From NCBI RefSeq assembly GCF_033097365.1, contig NZ_AP028461.1, positions 6,076,001-6,140,000 of the forward strand: a stretch of DNA of 64,000 bases, read 5' to 3'. The first letter of the stretch is position 1. The number at the start of each line of letters is the position of its first letter. Below the pieces are notes generated by a model, which was not told where the DNA came from, ran no database searches, and saw nothing but the letters and a program-made list of their open reading frames with translations. A program made the translations under genes and the position numbers. This document shows, one piece after another, positions 18,232 through 25,826 of this stretch. The DNA comes from Actinoplanes sichuanensis (GTDB lineage Bacteria; Actinomycetota; Actinomycetes; Mycobacteriales; Micromonosporaceae).

Positions 18232-19395
18232 GTGAGCGCTCTGGATGATCTCGCGGTCAAGGCCGGGGACGACGATGTCGTCGCCGGGGTTCCGGCTCGC
18301 CTCGTCGCGGCACCCGCGACCACCGAGGAGGCGGCCGCGCTGATCGCCGCGAGCCGGGATCTCGCCGTGGTGATCCGGGGCGGCGGCACGAAGATCCACC
18401 AGGGCCCGCCACCACGCGAGCTCGACCTGATCATCGACACGCGACGGCTGGCCGGCGTCGTCGAGCACGCCGCCGGTGACCTGATCACCGTGGTCCGGGC
18501 CGGCACCCCGATGGCCGAGCTGCACGGTCTGCCCGGCCAGCAACTCGCCCTGGACGCGCCCGCGACGGCGACGGCCGGCGGCACGGTCGCGGCGAACGCC
18601 AGCGGACCCCGGCGTCTGCGTTACGGCACGGCCCGCGATCTGCTGATCGGTATCACCGTCGTCCGGCCGGACGGCCGGATCACCAAATCCGGCGGCAAGG
18701 TGGTCAAGAACGTCGCCGGATACGACCTGGGCAAGCTCTACACCGGATCGCAGGGCACGCTCGGGCTCATCACCGAATGCGTCTTCCGGTTGCATCCGGT
18801 CCCGCTCTTCACCCTTTTCGTACGGGCGATCGCCCCACCCACCCACGCGGCGAACGTCCTGACCGCCCAGTCCGCAGCGAGCGCCCTGGAGATCAACGCC
18901 GCCCCCGGCGCCGAACCGGAGTTGGCCGTCCTCGTCGAGGGCACCGAGACCGGCGTCCGCGACCGTGCCACCGCCCTGGCCCGTCTGCTGAACGGCGAGG
19001 TGACCGACACACCGCCCCCGTGGTGGGACACGCCGCCCTGGCCGGCGACCGGTGACGCCCTGGCCCTCAAGCTGACCGGCACCCTCTCCGGAGTCCCGTC
19101 CCTGGTCAGCACAGCGGTCGAGGCCGGCCTGACGGTCCGGGGCTCGGCCGGGACCGGAGTCCTCTACGCCGGCGCCCCCGTCGATCCGGCGGCCACGGCC
19201 CACGTCGTGGAAGTCCTGCGGGCGGTGGCCACGGTGGTCGGCGGGCACGCGGTGGTGCTGACCGCGCCGCCTTCCGTGCGGGGCATGATCGACATGTGGG
19301 GCCCGGTGCCCGGCCTCGATCTGATGCGTCGGGTGAAGGACCGGTTCGACCCTGATCACCGCTTCGCGCCCGGCCGCTTCGTGGGAGGTATCTGA
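18232..19395 (+). CDS. glcE: Glycolate oxidase FAD-binding subunit GlcE
   Basis: This 387-residue second flavin subunit has an FAD_binding_4 domain: VVIRGGGTKIHQGPPP near residue 45, GGTVAANASGPRRLRYG near 120, and the typical KSGGKVVKNVAGYDLGKLYTGSQGTLGLI near 145-175. The C-terminus (MIDMWGPVPGLDLMRRVKDRFDPDHRFAPGRFVGGI) is diagnostic of GlcE. It starts at GTG 18232 without a strong ribosome-binding site and its stop overlaps the glcF start by one base. Reading frames that extend further upstream in this frame overlap glcD and are shadows. Confidence 0.9.
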   Translation: MSALDDLAVKAGDDDVVAGVPARLVAAPATTEEAAALIAASRDLAVVIRGGGTKIHQGPPPRELDLIIDTRRLAGVVEHAAGDLITVVRAGTPMAELHGLPGQQLALDAPATATAGGTVAANASGPRRLRYGTARDLLIGITVVRPDGRITKSGGKVVKNVAGYDLGKLYTGSQGTLGLITECVFRLHPVPLFTLFVRAIAPPTHAANVLTAQSAASALEINAAPGAEPELAVLVEGTETGVRDRATALARLLNGEVTDTPPPWWDTPPWPATGDALALKLTGTLSGVPSLVSTAVEAGLTVRGSAGTGVLYAGAPVDPAATAHVVEVLRAVATVVGGHAVVLTAPPSVRGMIDMWGPVPGLDLMRRVKDRFDPDHRFAPGRFVGGI

Positions 19396-20879
19396 TGCCC
19401 GAGACCACCGATCCCGAGCCGCTCCCCCTCGACACTCCCCGGGGCACCGGGACCCCGCCCGCTGAGGCGCTGCCCGCACCACGGGTGCCCGGCGGTGCGC
19501 CGGACCGCCTCGGGACAGCGTCGGCCGCTTCCACGACGGACGTGCTTCGGGCCGCGGAGAGCGGGACGGCGTTCGACGGCCATCATCCGCCCAGCGCCGA
19601 CCTGGTGTCCGATTGTGTTCACTGCGGTTTCTGTCTGACGACGTGCCCCACCTATGTGCTGTGGGGCGAGGAGATGGACTCGCCACGCGGCCGGATCCAC
19701 CTGATCGGGCAGGGTCTCTCCGGTGAGCCGCTCAGCGATTCGATGGTCGGGCACTTCGACAACTGCCTCGGCTGCATGGCCTGTGTCACCGCCTGCCCGT
19801 CCGGGGTGCGTTACGACCGGCTGATCGAGGACACCCGCGCCCAGGTGGAGCGCCGCCACCAGCGCGGAACCCGGGATCGGGCCCTGCGGGCGGCGATCTT
19901 CGCGCTGTTCCCATACCCGAAACGGCTCCGGCTTCTCCGGGGGCCGCTCCGGGCGTACCAGAGTCTGGGTCTGCAAAGGCTCGTCGAACGCACCGGAATC
20001 CTGCAGCGGCTCGCGCCCACCCTGGCCACCCTTGATTCCCTCGCGCCGCGTCTGCGCGGTGTACCGCGCCCGCCGGCGCGCGTCCGGGCGCGCGGCGAAC
20101 GGCGCGCGGTCGTCGGCATGCTGACCGGTTGTGTTCAGTCGGCGTTCTTCCCGGACGTCAATTCCGCGACGGTACGGGTGCTCGCCGCCGAAGGCTGTGA
20201 GGTGCTGATTCCGCCGAGCCAGGGCTGTTGCGGCGCGCTGAGCATGCACAACGGGCGCCGGGAGGAGGCCCGACGGTTCGCGCGACAGCTGATCGACACG
20301 TTCGAGCGGACCGGGATGGACTACTTCGTGGTCAATGCCGCGGGTTGCGGTTCCTCGCTGAAGGAGTACGGCGAACTGCTCGCCGACGACCCGGAGTGGG
20401 CCGGGAAGGCCGCCGCGTTCACCGCGAAGGTCCGCGACCTGTCCGAGTTGCTCGTCGAACTCGGCCCGGTGGCCCGCCGGCATCCGCTGCCGATGTCGGT
20501 CGCCTACCACGACGCCTGCCATCTCGGGCATGCTCAGGGGGTTCGCGCTCAGCCACGGGCATTGCTGAACGGCATTCCGGAGCTCGAGGTGCGGCCGATC
20601 GCCGAGGCGGAGATCTGCTGCGGTTCGGCCGGGGTCTGGAACGTCCTCAACCCGGAGCCGGCCGCCGAACTCGGGGACCGCAAGGCCGACGCGGTGCTCG
20701 CCACCGGCGCGGAACTGCTGGTCACCGCCAATCCGGGGTGCCTGATGCAGGTCGCCGCCGCGGTTCGTCGGCGGGGCGGGGTGATCGCCCTGGCGCACAC
20801 CGCCCACGTCCTGGACGCCTCGATCCGAAACCTGGGCCCCAGCTCCCTGCTCACCTGCCCCGACCCACCGCGACGGTGA
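19395..20879 (+). CDS. glcF: Glycolate oxidase iron-sulfur subunit GlcF
   Basis: This 494-residue electron-transfer subunit passes electrons from GlcDE towards the quinone pool. Two 4Fe-4S motifs are visible: CVHCGFCLTTCP near residue 75 and CLGCMACVTACP near 125. Two CCG domains follow (GCVQSAFFPDV...SQGCCGALS, and YHDACHLGHAQ...EICCGSAGVW). The first 65 residues are a Pro-rich extension not needed for the fold; the usual length is about 400-450. The start overlaps the glcE stop (TGATG), implying translational coupling. The operon ends here. Confidence 0.92.
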   Translation: MPETTDPEPLPLDTPRGTGTPPAEALPAPRVPGGAPDRLGTASAASTTDVLRAAESGTAFDGHHPPSADLVSDCVHCGFCLTTCPTYVLWGEEMDSPRGRIHLIGQGLSGEPLSDSMVGHFDNCLGCMACVTACPSGVRYDRLIEDTRAQVERRHQRGTRDRALRAAIFALFPYPKRLRLLRGPLRAYQSLGLQRLVERTGILQRLAPTLATLDSLAPRLRGVPRPPARVRARGERRAVVGMLTGCVQSAFFPDVNSATVRVLAAEGCEVLIPPSQGCCGALSMHNGRREEARRFARQLIDTFERTGMDYFVVNAAGCGSSLKEYGELLADDPEWAGKAAAFTAKVRDLSELLVELGPVARRHPLPMSVAYHDACHLGHAQGVRAQPRALLNGIPELEVRPIAEAEICCGSAGVWNVLNPEPAAELGDRKADAVLATGAELLVTANPGCLMQVAAAVRRRGGVIALAHTAHVLDASIRNLGPSSLLTCPDPPRR

Positions 20880-21272
20880 TGCCGCCCGGCCGCCGACCAT
20901 GCCCAGCTGGTCCTGGGGGCTGTCACTGAGGCCTCACGGCAGTCCTCACGGCCAGCCGGTGGGGAACGCGAGTGGCACGGCGCTGGAACGCGGGGAGTCG
21001 GGCCCCGTAGCCGCCCGCCTCCCCGCTCTCCCGGTGGGCGACCGCCGTGTGATCGTGGCGCCCCCGCGCCGACGACCCCACTCCACCACAGCCGCCCACC
21101 CATGCGGCACCCATCCCATTCGCGCCGCACGTCTCGCCCAGCACCAGCGCCTCTCCATGCGCTTCCACTGCGTGCGTTCCACTGCTCGGCGCAGCCACTC
21201 GAACTGCCCTTTCGTGCGCGACGACGAATCGACGGATGACCGTTCTCCCGACACCCATTGATGTGCGTTAAT
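20880..21272. other. Intergenic region upstream of the CBM2 esterase
   Basis: About 390 bp between glcF and the CebR-type operator. Open frames on both strands lack start signals and codon bias. No strong terminator hairpin was recognised; the last 30 bp before the operator are AT-richer and likely hold the promoter. Confidence 0.45.
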
Positions 21273-21286
21273 TGGGAGCGCTCCCA
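21273..21286. promoter_or_regulatory. CebR-type operator (perfect 14-bp palindrome)
   Basis: TGGGAGCGCTCCCA is the exact consensus bound by the LacI-family cellobiose repressor CebR in Streptomyces. It lies 50 bp upstream of the CBM2-SGNH esterase start, next to the expected promoter. An identical site controls the GH74-GH48-AA10 operon. Confidence 0.9.
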
Positions 21287-21335
21287 GCGTGCTCCGTCCC
21301 CGCACGCCCGTCAAGCACATCCCCGGAGGCTTCCC

Positions 21336-22403
21336 GTGCAAAGACGAAAATGGACTGTCCTCAGTCTCGTCACGGCCCTGCTGACCCTCGGCGGTTTCGC
21401 CGTCGCCACCAGCGCGAGCGCGGCCGCCGGCTGCGCCGTCAAGTACACGGTCAGCAGCCAGTGGCAGGGTGGCTTCGGCGCCGCCGTCGACGTCACCAAC
21501 CTCGGCGATCCGGTCGCCGGCTGGTCGCTGGTGTTCACGTTCTCGTCCGGGCAGACCATCACCCAGCTGTGGAACGGATCGGTCACCCAGTCCGGGTCCA
21601 CGGTCACGGTTCGCAACGCCGCCTGGAACGGTGCGCTGGCCACCAACGGCAAGGCGTCGTTCGGCTTCAACGGATCGTGGACCGGCAGCAACCCGGTGCC
21701 CGCAAGCTTCAGCCTCAACGGCGTCACCTGCACCGGAGGAGTCGTGGTGGAACCCAGCGACGGCACCGGCACACCCAACCCGTCGCCCAGCACCGGCACC
21801 GTCACCCGGATCATGGCGCTCGGCGACTCGATCACCGGTTCACCCGGCTGCTGGCGCGCCCTGCTCTGGCAGCAGCTCCCGGCGGCCAAGGTCGACTTCG
21901 TCGGCACCCTGCCCGGCGACGGCTGCGGCTTCCCCTACGACGGGGAGCACGAGGGTCACGGCGGTTACCTGGTCACCAACGTCGCCGGCCAGAACCAGCT
22001 GCCGGCCTGGATCTCCGCCAGCCGGCCGGACGTGGTGCTGATGCACTTCGGGACCAACGACGCGTGGAGCAACATCCCGGCCGCCACGATCCTGAACGCC
22101 TACACCACGCTGGTCGGGCAGATGCGGGCGTACAACCCGAAGATGAAGATCATCGTCGCGCAGATCATCCCGCTCAATCCGCCCACCTGCACCGACTGCG
22201 GTCAGCGCGTAGTCACTCTCAACGCCGCCATCCCGGCCTGGGCCGCGTCGTTGAGCACCGCCGCCTCCCCGGTCACCGTGGTCGACCAGTGGACCGGCTT
22301 CAACACCACCACCGACACGTACGACGGCGTGCACCCGAACGACGCCGGCAACGTGAAGATCGCCGCCCGCTGGCTGCCGGCCGTCCAGGCCGCGATCAGC
22401 TGA
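21336..22403 (+). CDS. Secreted CBM2 - SGNH/GDSL esterase (polysaccharide deacetylase-type esterase)
   Basis: The 355-residue exported protein has a Sec signal at 1-31, a family 2 cellulose-binding module at 32-132 (Cys33 and Cys132 form the expected disulfide pair, with exposed Trp), a short Thr/Pro/Ser linker, and an SGNH hydrolase domain at 155-355. Catalytic Ser165 is in GDSITG, Asn241 in GTND, and Asp330/His333 in DGVHPND. Relatives are acetylxylan or similar carbohydrate esterases, so it probably removes acetyl groups from cell-wall polysaccharide. GTG 21336 follows CCGGAGG. A CebR-type operator upstream ties it to the cellulase operon at 42-49 kb. Confidence 0.9.
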   Translation: MQRRKWTVLSLVTALLTLGGFAVATSASAAAGCAVKYTVSSQWQGGFGAAVDVTNLGDPVAGWSLVFTFSSGQTITQLWNGSVTQSGSTVTVRNAAWNGALATNGKASFGFNGSWTGSNPVPASFSLNGVTCTGGVVVEPSDGTGTPNPSPSTGTVTRIMALGDSITGSPGCWRALLWQQLPAAKVDFVGTLPGDGCGFPYDGEHEGHGGYLVTNVAGQNQLPAWISASRPDVVLMHFGTNDAWSNIPAATILNAYTTLVGQMRAYNPKMKIIVAQIIPLNPPTCTDCGQRVVTLNAAIPAWAASLSTAASPVTVVDQWTGFNTTTDTYDGVHPNDAGNVKIAARWLPAVQAAIS

Positions 22404-22418
22404 CCCGGATCATCTCGT

Positions 22419-22457
22419 CGAGGTGGGCGTGCTCAGAAGGCGTGCGCGCCCACCTCG
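22419..22457. terminator. Convergent hairpin after the CBM2 esterase
   Basis: CGAGGTGGGCG (22419-22429) pairs exactly with CGCCCACCTCG (22447-22457). It begins 15 bp past the esterase stop and overlaps the 3' end of the convergent membrane protein gene, so it can act on both. Confidence 0.6.
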
Positions 22458-22834
22458 TGGTCGGCCACCCGGACCGGCTGCACCAGGAGCAGCCCCAGCA
22501 GCGCCTGCGCCGGCAGGTAGAAGAGCAGCATCCGCGGCTCGGCGGCTATCAGCACCACCGGCAGGCAGCAGAGCAGGACCGCGGACACGCGGAACAGCCA
22601 CGCCCGCAGGTGACGCATCAGCCAGAGCACACCCAGCATCAGCGCCACCGGCAGCACTGAGAACGGCAGAATGAAGGGCATCGCGGCGGCGTACGCCACC
22701 AGGGCGCCGCCCCACGTCGAACCGGCCGACGGACTCAGATCGATCACCGATGCGACCGCGAGCAGCCCCACGTAGACCAGAACATGAACCGCGACCCACC
22801 GCGGCCCGGACAAACCTCTGACACATCCCAGCAC
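22433..22834 (-). CDS. Small integral membrane protein, unknown function
   Basis: The 133-residue protein has four likely membrane helices (around residues 12-30, 44-66, 70-88 and 95-118), with a basic segment near 70-76 favouring a cytoplasmic loop. No catalytic motif or known family was recognised. The GTG start at 22834 is preceded 8 nt upstream by TAGCAT on the same strand and lacks a ribosome-binding site, which suggests a leaderless mRNA. It is convergent with the CBM2 esterase, with which it probably shares only a terminator. Confidence 0.6.
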   Translation of the reverse strand: MLGCVRGLSGPRWVAVHVLVYVGLLAVASVIDLSPSAGSTWGGALVAYAAAMPFILPFSVLPVALMLGVLWLMRHLRAWLFRVSAVLLCCLPVVLIAAEPRMLLFYLPAQALLGLLLVQPVRVADHEVGAHAF

Positions 22835-22865
22835 GTCACGGGATGCTAACCGAGTTGATCAAGCC

Positions 22866-23558
22866 CTATTCCACCACGGCGAACGACGGCCGTCCCGGGT
22901 CCAGCAGTTCGGTCACCCGGCCACGATCCAATACCTCGATCAGCGCGTCGGTGCCCTGCTCGATCTTCACGGCGATCTCGTCGCGGTGCAGCGGGATCAC
23001 CGCGAGCAGGTTGATCTCGGTGCCGTCGGGGGCGGTGATGACCCGGGCCTCGGCCGTGGTCCGCAGCATCGGGGTGATCACCACACCGCAGAACGGGACG
23101 TCGGGGGCGTACGTCTCGGCCGGGTCGCCGTTCGGAATCGAGTGCCACTCGCCGATCCAGGTGCGGTACTCGTGCGGCAAGCGCGCCACCTGCTTGAGCA
23201 CCGCGATCGGCCAGTCCGGGGCGGTCTCGCTCGGGTATGACTCGCCCATCGGCCAGTCCGCCGGAAGACAGAGCATGACCTCGGCGTACGGGCTGACCCC
23301 GGCCGGCACGGTCATCGGCAACTCGCTCATGCCCGAGGTGATCAGTGTCCGGAACGGCCGGGCCTCGGTCGGCGCGATCACGTAGACGTGCACGCCCACC
23401 AGGTGTGACCCGACCTCGTGGTAGACGAAGTCGACCGTACCGAAATGCTCCTCGATGTGCCTGTCGATGGCTTCGGCGATCTCCTGCCGCTGGCCCTGCG
23501 CCGCCACGAAACCGTCATGCACCGACTCGTGCCGCAACACGCCGTCCCCTCGACTCAT
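22866..23558 (-). CDS. Suppressor-of-fused (SUFU) domain protein
   Basis: The 230-residue protein matches the bacterial SUFU family: an early region with YHEVGSHLVGVHVYVIAPTEARPFRTLITSGMSELPM, a central LPADWPMGESYPSE...WPIAVLKQVARLPHEYRTWIGEWHSI, and a later FCGVVITPML. Bacterial SUFU proteins are frequent immunity proteins of polymorphic toxin systems, but no toxin gene is adjacent, so the role is open. ATG 23558 lies 8 nt after TAGGCT (23572-23567 on the minus strand). That box overlaps the -10 box of the divergent DUF1801 gene. A longer frame to 23738 would run through that gene and was rejected. Confidence 0.8.
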   Translation of the reverse strand: MSRGDGVLRHESVHDGFVAAQGQRQEIAEAIDRHIEEHFGTVDFVYHEVGSHLVGVHVYVIAPTEARPFRTLITSGMSELPMTVPAGVSPYAEVMLCLPADWPMGESYPSETAPDWPIAVLKQVARLPHEYRTWIGEWHSIPNGDPAETYAPDVPFCGVVITPMLRTTAEARVITAPDGTEINLLAVIPLHRDEIAVKIEQGTDALIEVLDRGRVTELLDPGRPSFAVVE

Positions 23559-23566
23559 GGCCGGGG

Positions 23567-23576
23567 AGCCTACTCT
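23567..23576. promoter_or_regulatory. Overlapping divergent -10 boxes (bidirectional leaderless promoter)
   Basis: AGCCTACTCT contains TACTCT on the plus strand, 7 nt before ATG 23584, and TAGGCT on the minus strand, 8 nt before ATG 23558. The two start codons are only 25 bp apart and neither has a ribosome-binding site, so both transcripts are probably leaderless and the two promoters cannot easily be occupied at once. Confidence 0.6.
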
Positions 23577-23583
23577 GGCCGAT

Positions 23584-24015
23584 ATGGCGGAACCGAAGAC
23601 CACACGTAACGACGGGGACGTGCCCGCTTTCCTGGCCGCGGTCGCCGATCCGAAACGGCGGGCCGACGCGGAGGCGGCGTGCGCGCTGATGGCCGAGGCG
23701 ACCGGTGCCGAGCCGGTGATGTGGGGCTCGGCGATCATCGGGTTCGGCGCTTACCACTACCGGTATGCGTCCGGCCGGTCCGGTGACTGGCCGGCGGTCG
23801 GGATGTCGCCGCGCAAACAGGCGCTGACCCTCTACATCTCGGCCGGCTTCGACGGCTATCCGGAACTGCTGGACCGGCTCGGCCCGCATAGCACCGGCAA
23901 ATCCTGCCTCTATCTGAAGCGACTCGCCGACGTCGATCACGAGGTCCTGAAAGCGCTGGTGGCGGCCGGTTTCCGGCATCTGGACGGACAGACGCTCACT
24001 ACCGAACAGCAATAG
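23584..24015 (+). CDS. DUF1801 domain protein
   Basis: The 143-residue soluble protein carries DUF1801 signatures: VPAFLAAVADPKRRADAEAACALM, then PVMWGSAIIGFGAYHYRY, then LTLYISAGFDGY and GKSCLYLKRLADVD. Members are small proteins related to the YdhG/YjhG group, without a settled biochemical role. ATG 23584 was chosen because it sits 7 nt after TACTCT with no ribosome-binding site; a longer frame from 23455 would overlap the SUFU gene. The neighbour downstream is a 97-aa protein in the same direction. Confidence 0.8.
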   Translation: MAEPKTTRNDGDVPAFLAAVADPKRRADAEAACALMAEATGAEPVMWGSAIIGFGAYHYRYASGRSGDWPAVGMSPRKQALTLYISAGFDGYPELLDRLGPHSTGKSCLYLKRLADVDHEVLKALVAAGFRHLDGQTLTTEQQ

Positions 24016-24042
24016 GTCCAATCGGGCGGCATAATCATCGGC

Positions 24043-24336
24043 GTGGACAACTGGGAATACGCGCGACTGGAGTACCGCGCGGCGGGCACGCTCGGCGCCG
24101 ACCGTTTCATGGACTGGACGGCGACGTTCCACCATCCGACCGGGGTGCTGCGCTGGGGCACCGACGAGCGTTTCGACGACCTGCGGCATCTGAACCGGGC
24201 CGGACAGGCCGGCTGGCAGGCGTACGACCGGGCGGTCATCCACGTGAAGGACGAGCCACATCGGCTGAGCAGCGTCACCTACTCGATGCGCCGGCCGATC
24301 CCGGAGGACCTCGGCGGAGCCGACCCCGATGCCTAG
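24043..24336 (+). CDS. Small hypothetical protein upstream of smpB
   Basis: The 97-residue protein begins [15 protein letters not shown] and has several Trp and Tyr in an alternating pattern that suggests a small beta-rich fold resembling DUF4177-like proteins. No certain family assignment is possible. GTG 24043 lies exactly 7 nt after CATAAT (24030-24035) and has no ribosome-binding site, which fits a leaderless start. Its 3' end overlaps smpB by 8 nt, implying translational coupling. Confidence 0.6.
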   Translation: MDNWEYARLEYRAAGTLGADRFMDWTATFHHPTGVLRWGTDERFDDLRHLNRAGQAGWQAYDRAVIHVKDEPHRLSSVTYSMRRPIPEDLGGADPDA

Positions 24337-24808
24337 GGAGACGGGCGTCAAGCTGGTCGCGTCGAACAAGAAGGCCCGGCACGACTACGCCATCCTGAAG
24401 ACCTACGAGGCCGGATTGGTGCTGGCCGGCACCGAGGTGAAGTCCCTGCGTCTGGGCCGGGCGTCGCTGGTCGACACGTTCGCGCAGGAGCACGAGGGCG
24501 AGATCATGCTCTACGGGCTGCACATCGCGGAGTACGGGTTCGGCTCGTGGACCAATCACGCGCCGCGCCGCACCCGGAAACTGCTCCTCCACAAGGTCGA
24601 GATCATCAAGATCCTCAACCAGCTGAAGGACGGGTCGGGCCTCACCCTGGTGCCACTGTCGCTGTACTTCAAGGACGGCTGGGCCAAGATCGAGCTGGGA
24701 CTGGCTCGGGGCCTCAAGTCGTACGACAAAAGGCAGGTGATGGCCGAGCGGGACGCCAAGAAGGAGATCGCGAAGGAGATGGGCCGGCGCCTGAAAGGCC
24801 GCCGGTAG
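24329..24808 (+). CDS. smpB: SsrA-binding protein SmpB
   Basis: The 159-residue RNA-binding protein delivers tmRNA to stalled ribosomes in trans-translation. The family signature is complete: [29 protein letters not shown] near residues 13-41, then [14 protein letters not shown] and the basic helical tail [19 protein letters not shown] that enters the empty mRNA channel. The start at 24329 overlaps the end of the preceding small gene. In many bacteria the tmRNA gene ssrA lies close by; none was seen in the gene-dense flanks here. Confidence 0.96.
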   Translation: MPRETGVKLVASNKKARHDYAILKTYEAGLVLAGTEVKSLRLGRASLVDTFAQEHEGEIMLYGLHIAEYGFGSWTNHAPRRTRKLLLHKVEIIKILNQLKDGSGLTLVPLSLYFKDGWAKIELGLARGLKSYDKRQVMAERDAKKEIAKEMGRRLKGRR

Positions 24809-24818
24809 GATCTTGGCG

Positions 24819-25820
24819 GTGGAATTCGGTCTCGACACTTTCGGCGACGTCAACGGCAAGCCCTACGCCCAGGTCATCCGGGACGTCGTCGAGCAGGGTG
24901 TGCTCGCCGACCGACTCGGTCTCGACTTCTTCGGCGTCGGCGAGCATCACCGCGACGACTATGCGATCTCCTCTCCGGAGATCGTCCTCGCGGCGATCGC
25001 CGCGCGGACCGAGCGGATCCGGCTGGGCACGGCGGTCACGGTCCTGAGTTCCGATGATCCGGTACGGGTCTTCGAGCGCTTCGCCACACTCGACGCGGTG
25101 TCCGGCGGCCGGGCCGAGATCATGCTCGGCCGCGGATCGTTCACCGAGTCGTTCCCGCTGTTCGGCTACGACCTGGCCGACTACGAGCGGTTGTTCGCCG
25201 AGAAGCTGGACCTGATGGCGGAGCTGCTCGACGAGGGCCCGGTCACGTGGACGGGTTCGATCCGGCCGCCGCTGCGTGACCAGCAGGTCTACCCGAAGAC
25301 CGGGTCCGGCCGCATCCGCACCTGGATCGGTGTCGGCGGCAGCCCCGAGTCGGTGGTCCGCGCCGCCCAGTACGGCCTGCCGCTGGTGCTGGCGATCATC
25401 GGCGGGGCGCCCGCCCGGTTCGCGCCCTACACCGACCTGTACCGGCGTGCCCTCAACGAACTCGAACAGGAACCGCAGCCGATCGCAGTGCACTGCCCCG
25501 GGTTCGTCGCCGCCACCGACCGGGAAGCCGTCGACATCCTGTGGCCGCACGCCCGCCGCAACCTCGACCGGATCGGCCGTGAGCGCGGCTGGCCGCCGGC
25601 GACCCGGTCCCGTTTCGAGGCCGACGTCACCGAGGGCGCCTGGCACGTCGGCTCCCCGGAGACCGTGGCCCAGAAGATCGCCGCGACGGTCAAGGCGCTG
25701 GAGGTCGACCGTTTCGACCTGAAATACTCACACGGCCCCCTCCCCACCGAACACCTGACCAGGTGCATCGAGCTGTACGCCACCGAGGTCATCCCCCGGG
25801 TCCGCGAGCTGCTGGCCTGA
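24819..25820 (+). CDS. Luciferase-like (LLM class) F420/FMN-dependent oxidoreductase
   Basis: The 333-residue protein has the bacterial luciferase-like TIM-barrel pattern: GVLADRLGLDFFGVGEHHRDDYAISSPEIVLAAIAARTERIRLGTAVTVLSSDDPVRVFERFATLDAVSGGRAEIMLGRGSF, and a C-terminal substrate region. Such enzymes use FMNH2 or coenzyme F420. The substrate cannot be predicted. GTG 24819 sits 7 nt after TAGGAT (24806-24811), whose TAG is the smpB stop codon, so this gene likely has its own leaderless promoter overlapping the end of smpB. A TTG two codons earlier is less likely. Confidence 0.85.
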   Translation: MEFGLDTFGDVNGKPYAQVIRDVVEQGVLADRLGLDFFGVGEHHRDDYAISSPEIVLAAIAARTERIRLGTAVTVLSSDDPVRVFERFATLDAVSGGRAEIMLGRGSFTESFPLFGYDLADYERLFAEKLDLMAELLDEGPVTWTGSIRPPLRDQQVYPKTGSGRIRTWIGVGGSPESVVRAAQYGLPLVLAIIGGAPARFAPYTDLYRRALNELEQEPQPIAVHCPGFVAATDREAVDILWPHARRNLDRIGRERGWPPATRSRFEADVTEGAWHVGSPETVAQKIAATVKALEVDRFDLKYSHGPLPTEHLTRCIELYATEVIPRVRELLA

Positions 25821-25826
25821 CCTGTT

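Noticed and set aside
16512..18584. 690-residue minus-strand frame across glcD
   Set aside because: Antisense to glcD, which has full FAD-oxidase motifs.
24809..24818. A tmRNA gene next to smpB
   Set aside because: The gap to the next gene is only 10 bp, and no tRNA-like half or tag reading frame was found in the flanks.
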